A stretch of DNA of 64,000 nucleotides from positions 1,364,001-1,428,000 of the forward strand of contig NZ_AP021889.1 in assembly GCF_011398355.1 (NCBI RefSeq), written 5' to 3'. This DNA is from Thiosulfatimonas sediminis (GTDB lineage Bacteria > Pseudomonadota > Gammaproteobacteria > Thiomicrospirales > Thiomicrospiraceae). The position numbers and the translations under genes were made by a program. Of the stretch, positions 1-7,450 are shown piece by piece. Positions within the stretch are counted from its first letter, which is position 1; every line of letters starts with the position of its first letter. Below the pieces are notes generated by a model. The model saw only the letters and a list, made by a program, of their open reading frames with translations. It searched no databases and had not been told where the DNA came from.

Positions 1-54
1 AAAGTTTTGCATTTCGGCCGCTTGTGGTTTTGGCGACTGGTTTTCTTGTTCCAT
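1..54 (-). CDS. N-terminal fragment of an unidentified protein
   Basis: A minus-strand reading frame starts with ATG at 54-52 and runs off the left edge with no stop. It has an AAAGGA ribosome binding site 7 bases upstream and encodes MEQENQSPKPQAAEMQNF. It is divergent from uvrC, with about 60 bases between the two starts. Eighteen residues are too few to identify a family. That it is a gene rests on the ribosome binding site and the divergent layout. Confidence 0.5.
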   Translation of the reverse strand, partial: MEQENQSPKPQAAEMQNF

Positions 55-77
55 CTTAATTCCTTTGCTCAATTCGC

Positions 78-83
78 TATAAT
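78..83 (+). promoter_or_regulatory. -10 element upstream of uvrC
   Basis: A perfect TATAAT lies 33 bases before the uvrC ATG at 116. No good -35 hexamer is visible at the usual 16-18 base distance, so this is a tentative promoter. Confidence 0.4.
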
Positions 84-115
84 AGATTGCTCCGCATTTT
101 ACCCGTTTATTGTTT

Positions 116-2017
116 ATGACCCAAGCTAAGACAGGCTCGAAAGCGCCACTACAAAGTGAAAACATCGTGGATAAGTCAGAAAAAAGTGATGCAAGCCCAA
201 TTGAGTTTGCGATAGATGAATTTCTCAAGCACCTTACCGAGCGGCCGGGTGTCTATCAGATGTTTGATAAGCAGCAGCAAATTATCTATGTGGGTAAGGC
301 CAAGAATCTAAAACGCCGCGTCAGCAGCTATTTTAAAAAGCGCCATGATGACATAAAAACCACCACCATGGTTGAGCAGGTAGCGCGTATTGAAGTGACG
401 ATTACCGATACTGAATCGGAAGCGTTTATTTTAGAAAACACGCTGATTAAACGCCATAAACCCAAATATAACATTCTCTTTCGGGATGATAAGTCTTATC
501 CCTATATCTATGTTTCGACAGAAAAAAAGCACCCTGCGTTGGGTTATCATCGCGGAGTTAAACGGCGTAAAGGTGAATATTTTGGTCCTTTTCCCAACGC
601 TTCGGCGGTGCAGCATACGTTGCATACTTTGCAGAAGATTTTTCCGGTACGCCAGTGTGCCGAGACGGTCTATCAACATCGCTCGCGCCCGTGTTTGCAA
701 TATCAGATAAAGCGCTGTTCTGGCCCTTGTGTCGCAGGATTGGTCGATGATGAGGCTTATCAGCGTGATGTGCGGCATACGTTGATGTTTCTGCAAGGCA
801 AAAGCTTTGAGGTTGTTGAGGAACTGGCTGAGCAGATGCAAGCAGCGGCTGAAACCCTCGAATTTGAAGCGGCAGGGTTGCTGCGCGATCGGATTTCGGC
901 ACTGCGTTCCATTCAGTCGCAACATCTGATTAATCAGCCTGGAAGTCGCGACTTGGATGTTTTGGCGTTGGCGCAAAATGGCGACCAAGTCTGCCTGTGT
1001 TTGATGATGTATCGCGCGGGCAATCTTTGGGGTAGCGAGACGTATTACCCAAAACTCGCGGTGGTCACCGCCCCCGACGAAGTTCTGCTGGCGTTCATGA
1101 CTCAGCATTATCAACAACATCCTACTCCGCAGAGTATTTTGCTGGCGCAAAAACTTAACGACCTAAATGCACTGCAAGCACTTTGGCAGGAAAAATATCA
1201 GCGCCGCACTGTGTTTAAAGAACCCAAGCTCCAGCATGAAAAAAGTTTATTTGCGCTAGCCAAAACCAATGCAGAAGCAGGGTTAAAACAGCATTTGACG
1301 CAAAAAGTTAATCAACAAGCCCGGCTGCAAGCTTTGCAAGAAATTCTGAATTTGCCGGCCATTCCACAGGTAATGGAGTGTTTCGACATCAGTCATACCC
1401 AAGGTGAATTGACCATTGCCAGTTGTGTGGTGTTTAAGGATGGCATTGCCAGTACCCGCGATTACCGTAAATTTAATATAGAAGGGATTACGCCAGGGGA
1501 CGACTATGCGGCTATGCACCAGGTTCTCAGTCGGCGCTACGCGCGGCTTAAGCAAGAGCACGCTAAATTTCCGGACTTAATTGTGGTTGATGGTGGCAAA
1601 GGGCAACTTAATCAAGCGATTGACGTGCTTAAGTCGCTGGAATTGGAGTTTTTGCCTTTGGTCTCAGTTGCCAAGGGCGAAGGGCGAAAAGCGGGTTTAG
1701 AAATTCTTTATACGCCACACAATATGGATGGCATTGATTTAGATGCGGATGACAGTGCTTTACATTTAATCAATCATATTCGCGACGAAGCACATCGGTT
1801 CGCGATAACCGCCCATCGTGCTAAACGTGGGAAGGCGATGATGCACTCGCGTTTGGAAGACATTCCAGGAATCGGCCCAAAAACGCGCAAAACCTTGCTA
1901 TTGCATTTTGGCGGCTTAACTGAAGTTAAAAATGCCGCACCGACTGAACTGCAAAAAGTGAAAGGGATTAGCCCGAGTAAAGCGCAGAGTATTTACGATT
2001 TTTTTCACGGAGAATAA
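116..2017 (+). CDS. uvrC: Excinuclease ABC subunit C
   Basis: UvrC makes the dual incisions around a DNA lesion after UvrA and UvrB load. Domains are visible in order: the GIY-YIG nuclease for the 3' cut (GVYQMF...YVGKAKNLKRRV, about residues 45-70), a UVR domain that binds UvrB (LEFEAAGLLRDRI, about 250), the RNase H-like 5' nuclease (MECFDISHTQG, about 425) and tandem HhH motifs at the C terminus (IPGIGPKTRKTLLLHFGGL). The 633-residue length is normal. A TTG two codons upstream of the chosen ATG keeps the frame open but has no better ribosome binding site. pgsA follows, as in E. coli. Confidence 0.97.
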   Translation: MTQAKTGSKAPLQSENIVDKSEKSDASPIEFAIDEFLKHLTERPGVYQMFDKQQQIIYVGKAKNLKRRVSSYFKKRHDDIKTTTMVEQVARIEVTITDTESEAFILENTLIKRHKPKYNILFRDDKSYPYIYVSTEKKHPALGYHRGVKRRKGEYFGPFPNASAVQHTLHTLQKIFPVRQCAETVYQHRSRPCLQYQIKRCSGPCVAGLVDDEAYQRDVRHTLMFLQGKSFEVVEELAEQMQAAAETLEFEAAGLLRDRISALRSIQSQHLINQPGSRDLDVLALAQNGDQVCLCLMMYRAGNLWGSETYYPKLAVVTAPDEVLLAFMTQHYQQHPTPQSILLAQKLNDLNALQALWQEKYQRRTVFKEPKLQHEKSLFALAKTNAEAGLKQHLTQKVNQQARLQALQEILNLPAIPQVMECFDISHTQGELTIASCVVFKDGIASTRDYRKFNIEGITPGDDYAAMHQVLSRRYARLKQEHAKFPDLIVVDGGKGQLNQAIDVLKSLELEFLPLVSVAKGEGRKAGLEILYTPHNMDGIDLDADDSALHLINHIRDEAHRFAITAHRAKRGKAMMHSRLEDIPGIGPKTRKTLLLHFGGLTEVKNAAPTELQKVKGISPSKAQSIYDFFHGE

Positions 2018-2106
2018 GAACAGGCCGCGTATTTTTATAAAATCGGCTGGGTGAAAATGTGTTAGTATTTTTTTCCACTTCCTAAGATCGAAAATTAAGA
2101 TACCCC

Positions 2107-2688
2107 ATGAATTTGCAATCGTTGCCAATGATGATGACTTGGAGCCGAGTCGTTTTAATCCCAGTTTTTTTAATCTGTTATTATGCGCCGATTGAAGACG
2201 CTCGTTTTTGGGGTGCGCTTGCGTTTATGATTGCAGCGATTACCGACTGGTTTGATGGTTACTTAGCTCGAAAAATGGGTTCTTCCAGCAAATTAGGCGC
2301 ATTTTTGGATCCGGTTGCCGATAAGCTGATTGTTGCGGCCGCATTGATCGTCGTTGCCGCTGAATACAATGACAATTTATGGGTGATTATTTCTGCAGTG
2401 GTCATTATGATGCGAGAAGTGGCAATTTCCGCATTACGAGAGTGGATGGCGGAAAATAATGCACGTGATGTGGTTGCGGTATCTAATTTAGGCAAAGTCA
2501 AAACCGCATCGCAATTGGCTGCCTTAACGTGGTTGCTGTATGGCGGTGAGCTTTGGGGTGTGGATTGGGGGCAACTTGGTTTCCCGATGTTGTATTTTGC
2601 TGCGGCCTTGACTTTAATTACTTGGGTGCAATACACCAAAGCGGCTTTGCCACAAATTATTGCCTCAACTAAAACACCACAAGACTAA
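2107..2688 (+). CDS. pgsA: CDP-diacylglycerol--glycerol-3-phosphate 3-phosphatidyltransferase
   Basis: This integral membrane enzyme makes phosphatidylglycerol phosphate, the committed step to phosphatidylglycerol and cardiolipin. The CDP-alcohol phosphotransferase signature DG-x2-AR-x8-G-x3-D-x3-D is complete: D50, G51, R55, G64, D68 and D72 within DWFDGYLARKM...LGAFLDPVADK. Hydrophobic segments lie on both sides of it. The 193-residue length is typical. uvrC-pgsA-tRNA order matches E. coli uvrC-pgsA-glyW-cysT-leuZ. Confidence 0.96.
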   Translation: MNLQSLPMMMTWSRVVLIPVFLICYYAPIEDARFWGALAFMIAAITDWFDGYLARKMGSSSKLGAFLDPVADKLIVAAALIVVAAEYNDNLWVIISAVVIMMREVAISALREWMAENNARDVVAVSNLGKVKTASQLAALTWLLYGGELWGVDWGQLGFPMLYFAAALTLITWVQYTKAALPQIIASTKTPQD

Positions 2689-2755
2689 GTTTGCGATTGC
2701 CGTTAAGCGTGAAAAAACAACTACAAAAAAAGTAAAAAAAATTGCTGTTTAACGC

Positions 2756-2783
2756 TTGACCTTTTATGGGCAACCCCTATAAT
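2756..2783 (+). promoter_or_regulatory. Promoter of the tRNA-Gly/Cys/Leu cluster
   Basis: TTGACC at 2756-2761 and a perfect TATAAT at 2778-2783 are separated by 16 bases. They are followed by a GC-rich discriminator (ACGCCGC) just before tRNA-Gly. This is the usual form of a strong, stringently controlled stable-RNA promoter. Confidence 0.75.
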
Positions 2784-2796
2784 ACGCCGCATCCAA

Positions 2797-2872
2797 GCGG
2801 GAATAGCTCAGCTGGTAGAGCGCAACCTTGCCAAGGTTGAGGTCGCGAGTTCGAACCTCGTTTCCCGCTCCA
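2797..2872 (+). tRNA. tRNA-Gly (GCC)
   Basis: A complete cloverleaf reads directly: acceptor GCGGGAA/TTCCCGC, D-arm, anticodon stem CAACC/GGTTG with loop TTGCCAA (anticodon GCC at 2830-2832), T-loop TTCGAAC, discriminator T and encoded CCA. It is the first of three co-transcribed tRNA genes. Confidence 0.96.
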
Positions 2873-2878
2873 GATTAT

Positions 2879-2952
2879 GGCGCGATGGCAGAGTGGCTAT
2901 GCAGCGGATTGCAAATCCGTGGACCTCGGTTCGACTCCGGGTCGCGCCTCCA
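2879..2952 (+). tRNA. tRNA-Cys (GCA)
   Basis: Acceptor GGCGCGA/TCGCGCC, anticodon arm CGGAT-TGCAAAT with anticodon GCA at 2911-2913, T-loop TTCGACT and encoded CCA are all present. It starts 6 bases after tRNA-Gly. Confidence 0.95.
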
Positions 2953-3023
2953 CTTTACAAGTTTTGTAGATGTATCATGCTTCTGCAAAAAACTCGAAAA
3001 AACCAAGGTTTTTTCGGACACCT

Positions 3024-3110
3024 GCCCAGGTGGCGAAATTGGTAGACGCAGGGGACTTAAAATCCCCCGGTGGAAACACTGTGCCGGTTCGACTCCGGCC
3101 CTGGGCACCA
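3024..3110 (+). tRNA. tRNA-Leu (UAA), attachment site of the integrated element
   Basis: This is a class II tRNA with a long variable arm. The acceptor GCCCAGG/CCTGGGC, anticodon stem GGGGA/TCCCC with anticodon TAA at 3058-3060, T-loop TTCGACT and encoded CCA are intact. Its last bases (3095-3112) recur at 13316-13333, so it is the site where the integrase inserted the adjacent element. The insertion left the tRNA functional. Confidence 0.96.
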
Positions 3111-3112
3111 TT
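3095..3112 (+). repeat. attL: left copy of the attachment-site direct repeat
   Basis: CCGGCCCTGGGCACCATT overlaps the T-arm/acceptor end of tRNA-Leu. It matches 13316-13333 at 17 of 18 bases. An integrase gene starts 218 bases further in. tRNA 3' ends are standard targets of this recombinase class. Confidence 0.85.
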
Positions 3113-3236
3113 CTTACGTTTCAGCAAGTTTCAAATCATCCCTGATAACCCATTCAAACCCTTGTCTATACGTCGTTTCAGCGTTTTAGTTGTTTCGTAG
3201 TGTTTCACGTTGTACCATAAAAGCACGGGATTTTAT

Positions 3237-3259
3237 GGGGTAAAAAGTGGGGTAAATTT
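3237..3259 (+). repeat. Candidate integrase arm-type sites, left end
   Basis: Two direct GGGGTAAA units lie 13 bases apart here. An inverted unit (TTTACCCCATTTTTA, 3284-3298) lies closer to the integrase start. The same two-unit block occurs at 13249-13272 near the right end, as expected for integrase or excisionase arm sites. Function is inferred from placement. Confidence 0.6.
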
Positions 3260-3329
3260 CTAACCCCATTCGATTCACCCCCTTATTTACCCCATTTTTA
3301 CTAATTCCACCGTTATTAGGGGGTTAGCA

Positions 3330-4595
3330 ATGGCGCTTACCGATACCAAAATCAGAAAGACTAAGCCCACCGGTAAAGTTCAAAAGCTAGCGGACGGGGG
3401 CGGCTTGCGTTTGGAAATCACTAAGGCCGGTACCAAGGTTTTTAAATACCGTTTCAAGATGGACGGCAAAGACACCAATCACACTATTGGTGAATATCCG
3501 GCTGTTAGTCTACTTGAAGCCCGTACACTTCGAGACGAAGCCCGCCAATTAGTGAAGATGGGTATTAACCCGAATGACCATAAGCGCCACCAAAAGCAAG
3601 CCATAGCTAAAGAAACCGCAAAGCAACAGGCCGAAAGTGATTTGATGACCTTTGCCCAGTTGTTGAATGAGTTCTACAGCCATAAGACGAAAAGCTATGG
3701 TGACCGTAAACCCGAATGGGCATTAAGTACCTATCAAAAGCATAAGCTTAGATTTGATAAGCACGTTTTGCCCATGCTTGGGGGCGTGCCGGTAGTGCAG
3801 ATCACCGAGCAACAGCTAGAGGATTGCTTGTTAAGAATCCAAGAACACGGCACCCTAGAGAATCGGGATAAGGTCTACAGCGTGTTTAAGTTGCTATTCG
3901 AGTACGCCAAGGGTAAACGCTACTTAGACCGCGACCCCGCCTTATACATTTCACGGGCGCTATTCGTTAAACACGTTGCCAAGCAGTTAAAGCACGTTAC
4001 CACCCCCAAAGAACTAAAAACCGTTCTCACAAAACTGGATACCATGCGCGGTACCTTCGAGGTTTTAAGCTGTTTACGGCTTGGGCTTCACGTTTTCCTT
4101 AGACCGAGCGAATTAGTGGCGATGCGTTGGGATGAAGTCGATTTCAAAGCAAAGGAAATACACCGGACCACCACCAAGGGAGACCAAACAGGGGAAGGGA
4201 AAATAATCATTATTCCAATGAGCCGCCAAGTTGAAACCATGCTCAATGAATTGCACGCCTTAACCGGTGAAACTCCGTATGTCTTCAAATCCCCAATGAC
4301 CAACAGCCATATAACAAGCGGTTCGATAAACAAGAATGTAAGGGATAACGGCCTTAATACGCTGATAGTTCCCCATGGCTTTAGACATACGGCTAGCACC
4401 ATGCTGAACGAAATCGGGTTCAATGCCGATGAAATCGAATTGCAGTTAAATCATGTTATCGGAGGTGTTCGGGGCGTATATAACAAGGCTCAGAAACTCG
4501 AACCAAGGCGAAAAATGTTACAGCATTGGAGTGATTACCTTGACGGAATAAAGGCCGGTGGTGACGTTATCCCCATTAATAGAGCTACTTCCTAA
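3330..4595 (+). CDS. Tyrosine recombinase/integrase of the DUF4102 type
   Basis: The protein catalyses site-specific insertion and excision of the element at tRNA-Leu. An N-terminal DUF4102 arm-binding region (about 1-85, including KLADGGGLRLEI), a SAM-like core-binding region (about 105-205) and the catalytic domain are recognisable. Catalytic residues appear as R258 (LRPSELVAMRW), H349-x-x-R352 (HGFRHTAS), H375 and the nucleophile Y384 (GVYNKAQ). The 421-residue length is normal and the frame is intact. It points away from the tRNA, with arm-type repeats in its upstream region, so it may be self-regulated. Confidence 0.95.
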   Translation: MALTDTKIRKTKPTGKVQKLADGGGLRLEITKAGTKVFKYRFKMDGKDTNHTIGEYPAVSLLEARTLRDEARQLVKMGINPNDHKRHQKQAIAKETAKQQAESDLMTFAQLLNEFYSHKTKSYGDRKPEWALSTYQKHKLRFDKHVLPMLGGVPVVQITEQQLEDCLLRIQEHGTLENRDKVYSVFKLLFEYAKGKRYLDRDPALYISRALFVKHVAKQLKHVTTPKELKTVLTKLDTMRGTFEVLSCLRLGLHVFLRPSELVAMRWDEVDFKAKEIHRTTTKGDQTGEGKIIIIPMSRQVETMLNELHALTGETPYVFKSPMTNSHITSGSINKNVRDNGLNTLIVPHGFRHTASTMLNEIGFNADEIELQLNHVIGGVRGVYNKAQKLEPRRKMLQHWSDYLDGIKAGGDVIPINRATS

Positions 4596-4944
4596 ACAGG
4601 TTAAATTTAGGCGGGATTTATCGGGTATTTCTGGTTTTTTCCGGTCATATTAGGGCGGTTCTAATAGTGCCTTAATTTCTGTCTGGTACCGGAGAAACTA
4701 ACGGAGCTTATAGTTGAAAGGGCTATGCGCCTAGTGACAGGCACCGCCGACGGTTAGTTAGCTTCACAGTGGTCACTCACTCAGCAGGTCAACCCCGAAG
4801 AATTTCATTATAGCCACGATGTTTGGTAATCAAAAGAACAATATTGGCACGGCCTAGGGCAGATCACCCGAACCGGCGGACTATCCACCCGCCCCCGACC
4901 GCGCCACCTTATTCAGTAGTGGATAGGCTGGGAGGCCGTACAAA
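4596..4944 (+). other. 349-base non-coding leader with two structured segments
   Basis: No reading frame of note is present. The first part pairs AACTAAC (4696-4702) with GTTAGTT (4753-4759) around several small hairpins. The second part is the nested hairpin at 4849-4939, described separately. The conserved look of these stems and the lack of coding potential suggest an untranslated regulatory leader for the gene at 4945. Confidence 0.5.
4849..4939 (+). promoter_or_regulatory. Nested hairpin that sequesters the Shine-Dalgarno of the 4945 gene
   Basis: ACGGCCT (4849-4855) is perfectly complementary to AGGCCGT (4933-4939). Inside, CTATCCAC (4881-4888) pairs perfectly with GTGGATAG (4919-4926). 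The outer 3' arm covers the AGG of the Shine-Dalgarno GGGAGG (4930-4935), which is 9 bases before the GTG start. The layout predicts translational repression that a protein, antisense RNA or transcription dynamics could relieve. The pairing is read directly; the regulation is inferred. Confidence 0.55.
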
Positions 4945-5874
4945 GTGAAAGAGGTTAAGCTAATCAAGGACCATTACAGCCTTGAGGACGTGGCGAGCAT
5001 TTTAAGCAAATACGACCATAGTGGTGCCGTGACGGTTGAAGATGTTAAGCGTCTTATCAACTCAAGAAGCTTAAAGGCAGGGGTGTTATTAAGGGGAGTT
5101 ACTCTTTTAAAAAATGATTCTAAAGGCTACAACTTAGAAACATTTAACGACATCAACGACCTTGAAACGAATCACAATGAGCTATTTCAGTATTTAAAGG
5201 AACCAAGCACCTTAGGCGATATCACAGAAAACCTAGGAATAATTTCTTTATTCGCAAAGTTTTGCACTCTTAAACAAGGTTATCAATTCTATTTAGACGG
5301 GGATGAAGAGCCAACGCAACAAGATGAACAAGATCCAGATGGCGTTTATTTGTGGTTAAAAGATGATCAGTTTATTGCCTATCCAGCGACAAAAAGTTTT
5401 GTCACAGGTGAATACAACACCATACCGGCAACCGATCTTAGCCTTGAGTTTTTACCGACTGTAAGCATTGAATATAAAGGCAAGTTTTACAGGTTGATGA
5501 AAGGGCTTCACAAACCTTTTACGGATGTTTTTGCGCTTACCAATTCATTCAATCGTTTTGGCTTGTTTGTAGAGCGTGAAGAACTAGCCGCCTACCTTGA
5601 AGCACCAAAGCCCACCGATCAGCAAGCCGACACACCCCCTTATCTTGACCAAAATAGCCCGTATTACTCGCTAGAGTTGGATATAGCGATTCAAGCGCAT
5701 AAGGCTTTTTATATCGACAAAACATCAAGATCAATCAAAGACTTTGCTGACCAAGCGGCAATTTCGCACGGTGTGCCAGAGGATAAAACAAACACCTTTG
5801 CAAGCCGTGTGCAGACGATTGCAACCGCTAGAAAAGACTTGACCCATGTGACTAGAACCAAGTCAAAAAAATAA
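4945..5874 (+). CDS. Hypothetical protein of the element
   Basis: The gene starts with GTG behind a GGGAGG ribosome binding site and encodes 309 residues. No family is recognised. The N terminus (YSLEDVASILSKYD...VTVEDVKRLINSRSLKAG) reads like a small helix-turn-helix or MerR-like DNA-binding segment. The middle is soluble and acidic (DGDEEPTQQDEQDPDG) and the C terminus is basic (TRTKSKK). There is no signal peptide or membrane segment. A hairpin leader precedes it and a terminator follows, so it is probably a monocistronic unit under its own control. Confidence 0.75.
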   Translation: MKEVKLIKDHYSLEDVASILSKYDHSGAVTVEDVKRLINSRSLKAGVLLRGVTLLKNDSKGYNLETFNDINDLETNHNELFQYLKEPSTLGDITENLGIISLFAKFCTLKQGYQFYLDGDEEPTQQDEQDPDGVYLWLKDDQFIAYPATKSFVTGEYNTIPATDLSLEFLPTVSIEYKGKFYRLMKGLHKPFTDVFALTNSFNRFGLFVEREELAAYLEAPKPTDQQADTPPYLDQNSPYYSLELDIAIQAHKAFYIDKTSRSIKDFADQAAISHGVPEDKTNTFASRVQTIATARKDLTHVTRTKSKK

Positions 5875-5900
5875 TTTCAACTTTCTAGCCGCCTTACCTT

Positions 5901-5924
5901 AAGCCCCAATCCATGGGGCTTTTG
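5901..5924 (+). terminator. Rho-independent terminator after the 4945 gene
   Basis: AAGCCCC and GGGGCTT form a 7-bp stem with a 7-base loop. A T-rich stretch follows, 27 bases after the stop codon. Confidence 0.75.
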
Positions 5925-6161
5925 TGTTTCTACACCCCCTTAAAAATCATCAAGCCGGCTTAAGCGGCCTTTCTAACCCGTTTTAGATTTTTGTTACCAC
6001 TAGAACAATAACCACCAAGCCGACACGGTACTAAGCGGGGCAAATAGGGCTTTATTGGTATTCCTTCTCAAACACTTGAAATACAACCCTACCGGCACCG
6101 CTTTTACACTCTTGAAACATGGCTTGAGGCGCACCAATCCATTCAAAAGCAAGGTAATACC

Positions 6162-6587
6162 GTGGCAAATATCGAAGTAGCAGGACTGTCTAAAGAAGAA
6201 ATTGAAGAGCATGAGGAGGGCTTGAAGCTATTAGCGGAAGCCTATCAAAACGTGCACTTGAAGTTGTGGCCTAGCCGCATCCAAGAGTTTTACGAGGTGG
6301 CGCTAAACGAGATTGAGAAAAGCGGCTTAGATCAAGGTGAAAAGGGTAAGGCCTTAGCCGCTTCTATATGCACAGCAATTTCACTTTATATGGGCGGTAA
6401 ATCGTTTTATTTACCGGCATCGAGCGGCCTTAAACAGGCTATTCAGGACTTGCGCATAGCTAAAGACTTTACCGGCTTTAACTACCCTGAGTTAGCCAAG
6501 AAATACAGGGTTTCTGAAATGACGATCAGAACCAGTTTAAAACGCCAAAAGGCACTAATGACAGAAGTAAGAAAAGGGGGGCGATGA
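6162..6587 (+). CDS. Mor-family transcriptional activator
   Basis: The gene starts with GTG behind AAGGTAA and encodes 141 residues. The central and C-terminal part (ALAASICTAISLYMGGKSFY, then a C-terminal helix-turn-helix around YPELAKKYRVSEMTIRTSL, about 110-128) matches the Mor/C activator family of phage Mu. Such proteins bind as dimers at middle or late phage promoters and recruit RNA polymerase. It probably switches on element genes downstream. It overlaps the AlpA-like gene by 4 bases (ATGA), so the two are translationally coupled. Confidence 0.88.
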   Translation: MANIEVAGLSKEEIEEHEEGLKLLAEAYQNVHLKLWPSRIQEFYEVALNEIEKSGLDQGEKGKALAASICTAISLYMGGKSFYLPASSGLKQAIQDLRIAKDFTGFNYPELAKKYRVSEMTIRTSLKRQKALMTEVRKGGR

Positions 6588-6778
6588 TGAGCCAAGCCAA
6601 GATTATGCGACTTAAAGAAGTCATTGAAGTAACAGGGCTTTCTCGAACAACGATCTACCGAAAAGTGAAGGCGGGGGAGTTCCCACAGCGCAAGCAACTT
6701 AGTGCGCGTTCGGTGGGATGGCTTGAAAGCGATGTAACGGCATGGATTAACCAATGTTCAACCGTTGGAGCCGCTTAA
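6584..6778 (+). CDS. AlpA-family regulator/excisionase-like protein
   Basis: This 64-residue protein is nearly all one MerR-like winged helix: MRLKEVIEVTGLSRTTIYRK (about 7-26), then GEFPQRKQL and GWLESDVTAWI. That is the AlpA pattern. AlpA proteins of P4-like elements activate integrase transcription or serve as excisionases. The start overlaps the stop of the Mor-type gene. An alternative ATG is the next codon. Confidence 0.88.
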   Translation: MMSQAKIMRLKEVIEVTGLSRTTIYRKVKAGEFPQRKQLSARSVGWLESDVTAWINQCSTVGAA

Positions 6779-6901
6779 AACAGCGGTTAAAGACCATTTA
6801 AACAGCTTGAAGGCAATCAGATGAGAACAGCAATAAAAAGCGCGCTATGTAGCCAAATGGGCTTGCATGGAACAAGCAAAGCCGCTAATATTGACGGCAC
6901 T

Positions 6902-6916
6902 ACTAAAACCACTAGA
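6902..6916 (+). promoter_or_regulatory. First target site of the C4-like RNA
   Basis: ACTA-AAA-CCACTAGA followed by GGCC can pair with TCTAGTGG-CGG-TAGT at 7072-7086: 8 bp, a 3-base internal loop, then 4 bp. The same motif recurs at 7133-7145. Two targets per antisense RNA is the arrangement known for P1 c4. Confidence 0.5.
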
Positions 6917-7017
6917 GGCCTACGCACAGCCTTAAACCGTGCTTTTTTTATGCCCAAAATCCGCGCATTTCTTTGCGCTATGGGTATGAAAAACCGTATC
7001 CGTATTCTTAAAAATGC

Positions 7018-7098
7018 GGACGGGTTGAGAGGACTTAATACAAGACCCTTTACGGGGAATAAGTCCCGCCGTCTAGTGGCGGTAGTTGATGCCCGTCC
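7018..7098 (+). ncRNA. C4/CI-like phage antisense (immunity) RNA candidate
   Basis: Perfect helices form a three-way junction. P1 is GGACGGG (7018-7024) with CCCGTCC (7092-7098). P2 is GACTTA (7032-7037) with TAAGTC (7060-7065), enclosing a CCC/GGG hairpin. P3 is CCGCC (7066-7070) with GGCGG (7078-7082) and loop GTCTAGT. The P3 loop and 3' arm are complementary to two sites on the same transcript, one touching the Shine-Dalgarno of the 7157 gene. P1 c4 and P4 CI RNAs act this way. The family assignment is from memory of layout, not a search. Confidence 0.6.
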
Positions 7099-7132
7099 AC
7101 CTGTTTCAGTTGAAGCAAGTGGACACGAACTG

Positions 7133-7148
7133 ACTAAACCACTAGGAG
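7133..7148 (+). promoter_or_regulatory. Second target site of the C4-like RNA, overlapping a Shine-Dalgarno
   Basis: ACTA-AA-CCACTAG is complementary to the P3 loop/arm at 7073-7086. It runs directly into the GGAGG that serves the ATG at 7157, so pairing would block ribosome access. CCACT can also pair locally with AGTGG at 7118-7122, giving a competing fold. Confidence 0.5.
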
Positions 7149-7156
7149 GCCACTAC

Positions 7157-7450
7157 ATGGCTAATACTTCCCAAACACGCGGCAAATTCACCCCCGCGGA
7201 CTTTTCTTTTTCTATCGAACTCCCACAACACAGCTTTATCAAGCGGTTTATTGCCGTCTATTCGCCTGCTTGCGGATGGTCGCTAATGCTTGAGACCGAG
7301 GCCGGCCAAATCGCCACGATCTGCAACCCATCTAACGGCTTTACGCGTTACTTTGAAGACCTCGATAGCCTAGCCTTATGGCTTTCTACCCAAGGCGTGC
7401 CAGAAATGACCGTTTTCCTACCTGCGTTAAGCATGGGAGGGCGCGACTAA
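7157..7450 (+). CDS. Hypothetical protein under C4-like RNA control
   Basis: The start is ATG 7157 because a strong AGGAGG lies 7 bases upstream. The product has 97 residues. The sequence (FSFSIELPQHSFIKRFIAVYSPACGWSLMLETEAGQIATICNPSNG...) looks like a compact beta-rich soluble domain with no family I recognise. The stop overlaps the start of the next gene (TAATG). In P1 and P4 the genes behind this RNA type encode cell-division inhibitors or antirepressors, but this protein shows no clear resemblance to either. Confidence 0.65.
   Translation: MANTSQTRGKFTPADFSFSIELPQHSFIKRFIAVYSPACGWSLMLETEAGQIATICNPSNGFTRYFEDLDSLALWLSTQGVPEMTVFLPALSMGGRD

Larger units (their letters stand above)
6779..7156 (+). 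other. Region between alpA-like gene and 7157 gene, mostly RNA regulatory
   Basis: A frame open from ATG 6821 (ribosome binding site GAAGG) runs without a stop into the 7157 gene and would add 112 residues. Its composition is unlike a folded protein, and it covers the RNA structure at 7018-7098 and both RNA target sites. It may be a translated leader like the Ash/Icd-type frames of P1- and P4-like elements, or simply untranslated. A small GCGCA/TGCGC hairpin lies at 6963-6978. Confidence 0.5.

Noticed and set aside
431-1150. 239-codon open frame on the minus strand inside uvrC
   Set aside because: It lies wholly opposite a complete, recognised uvrC and its translation resembles no protein.
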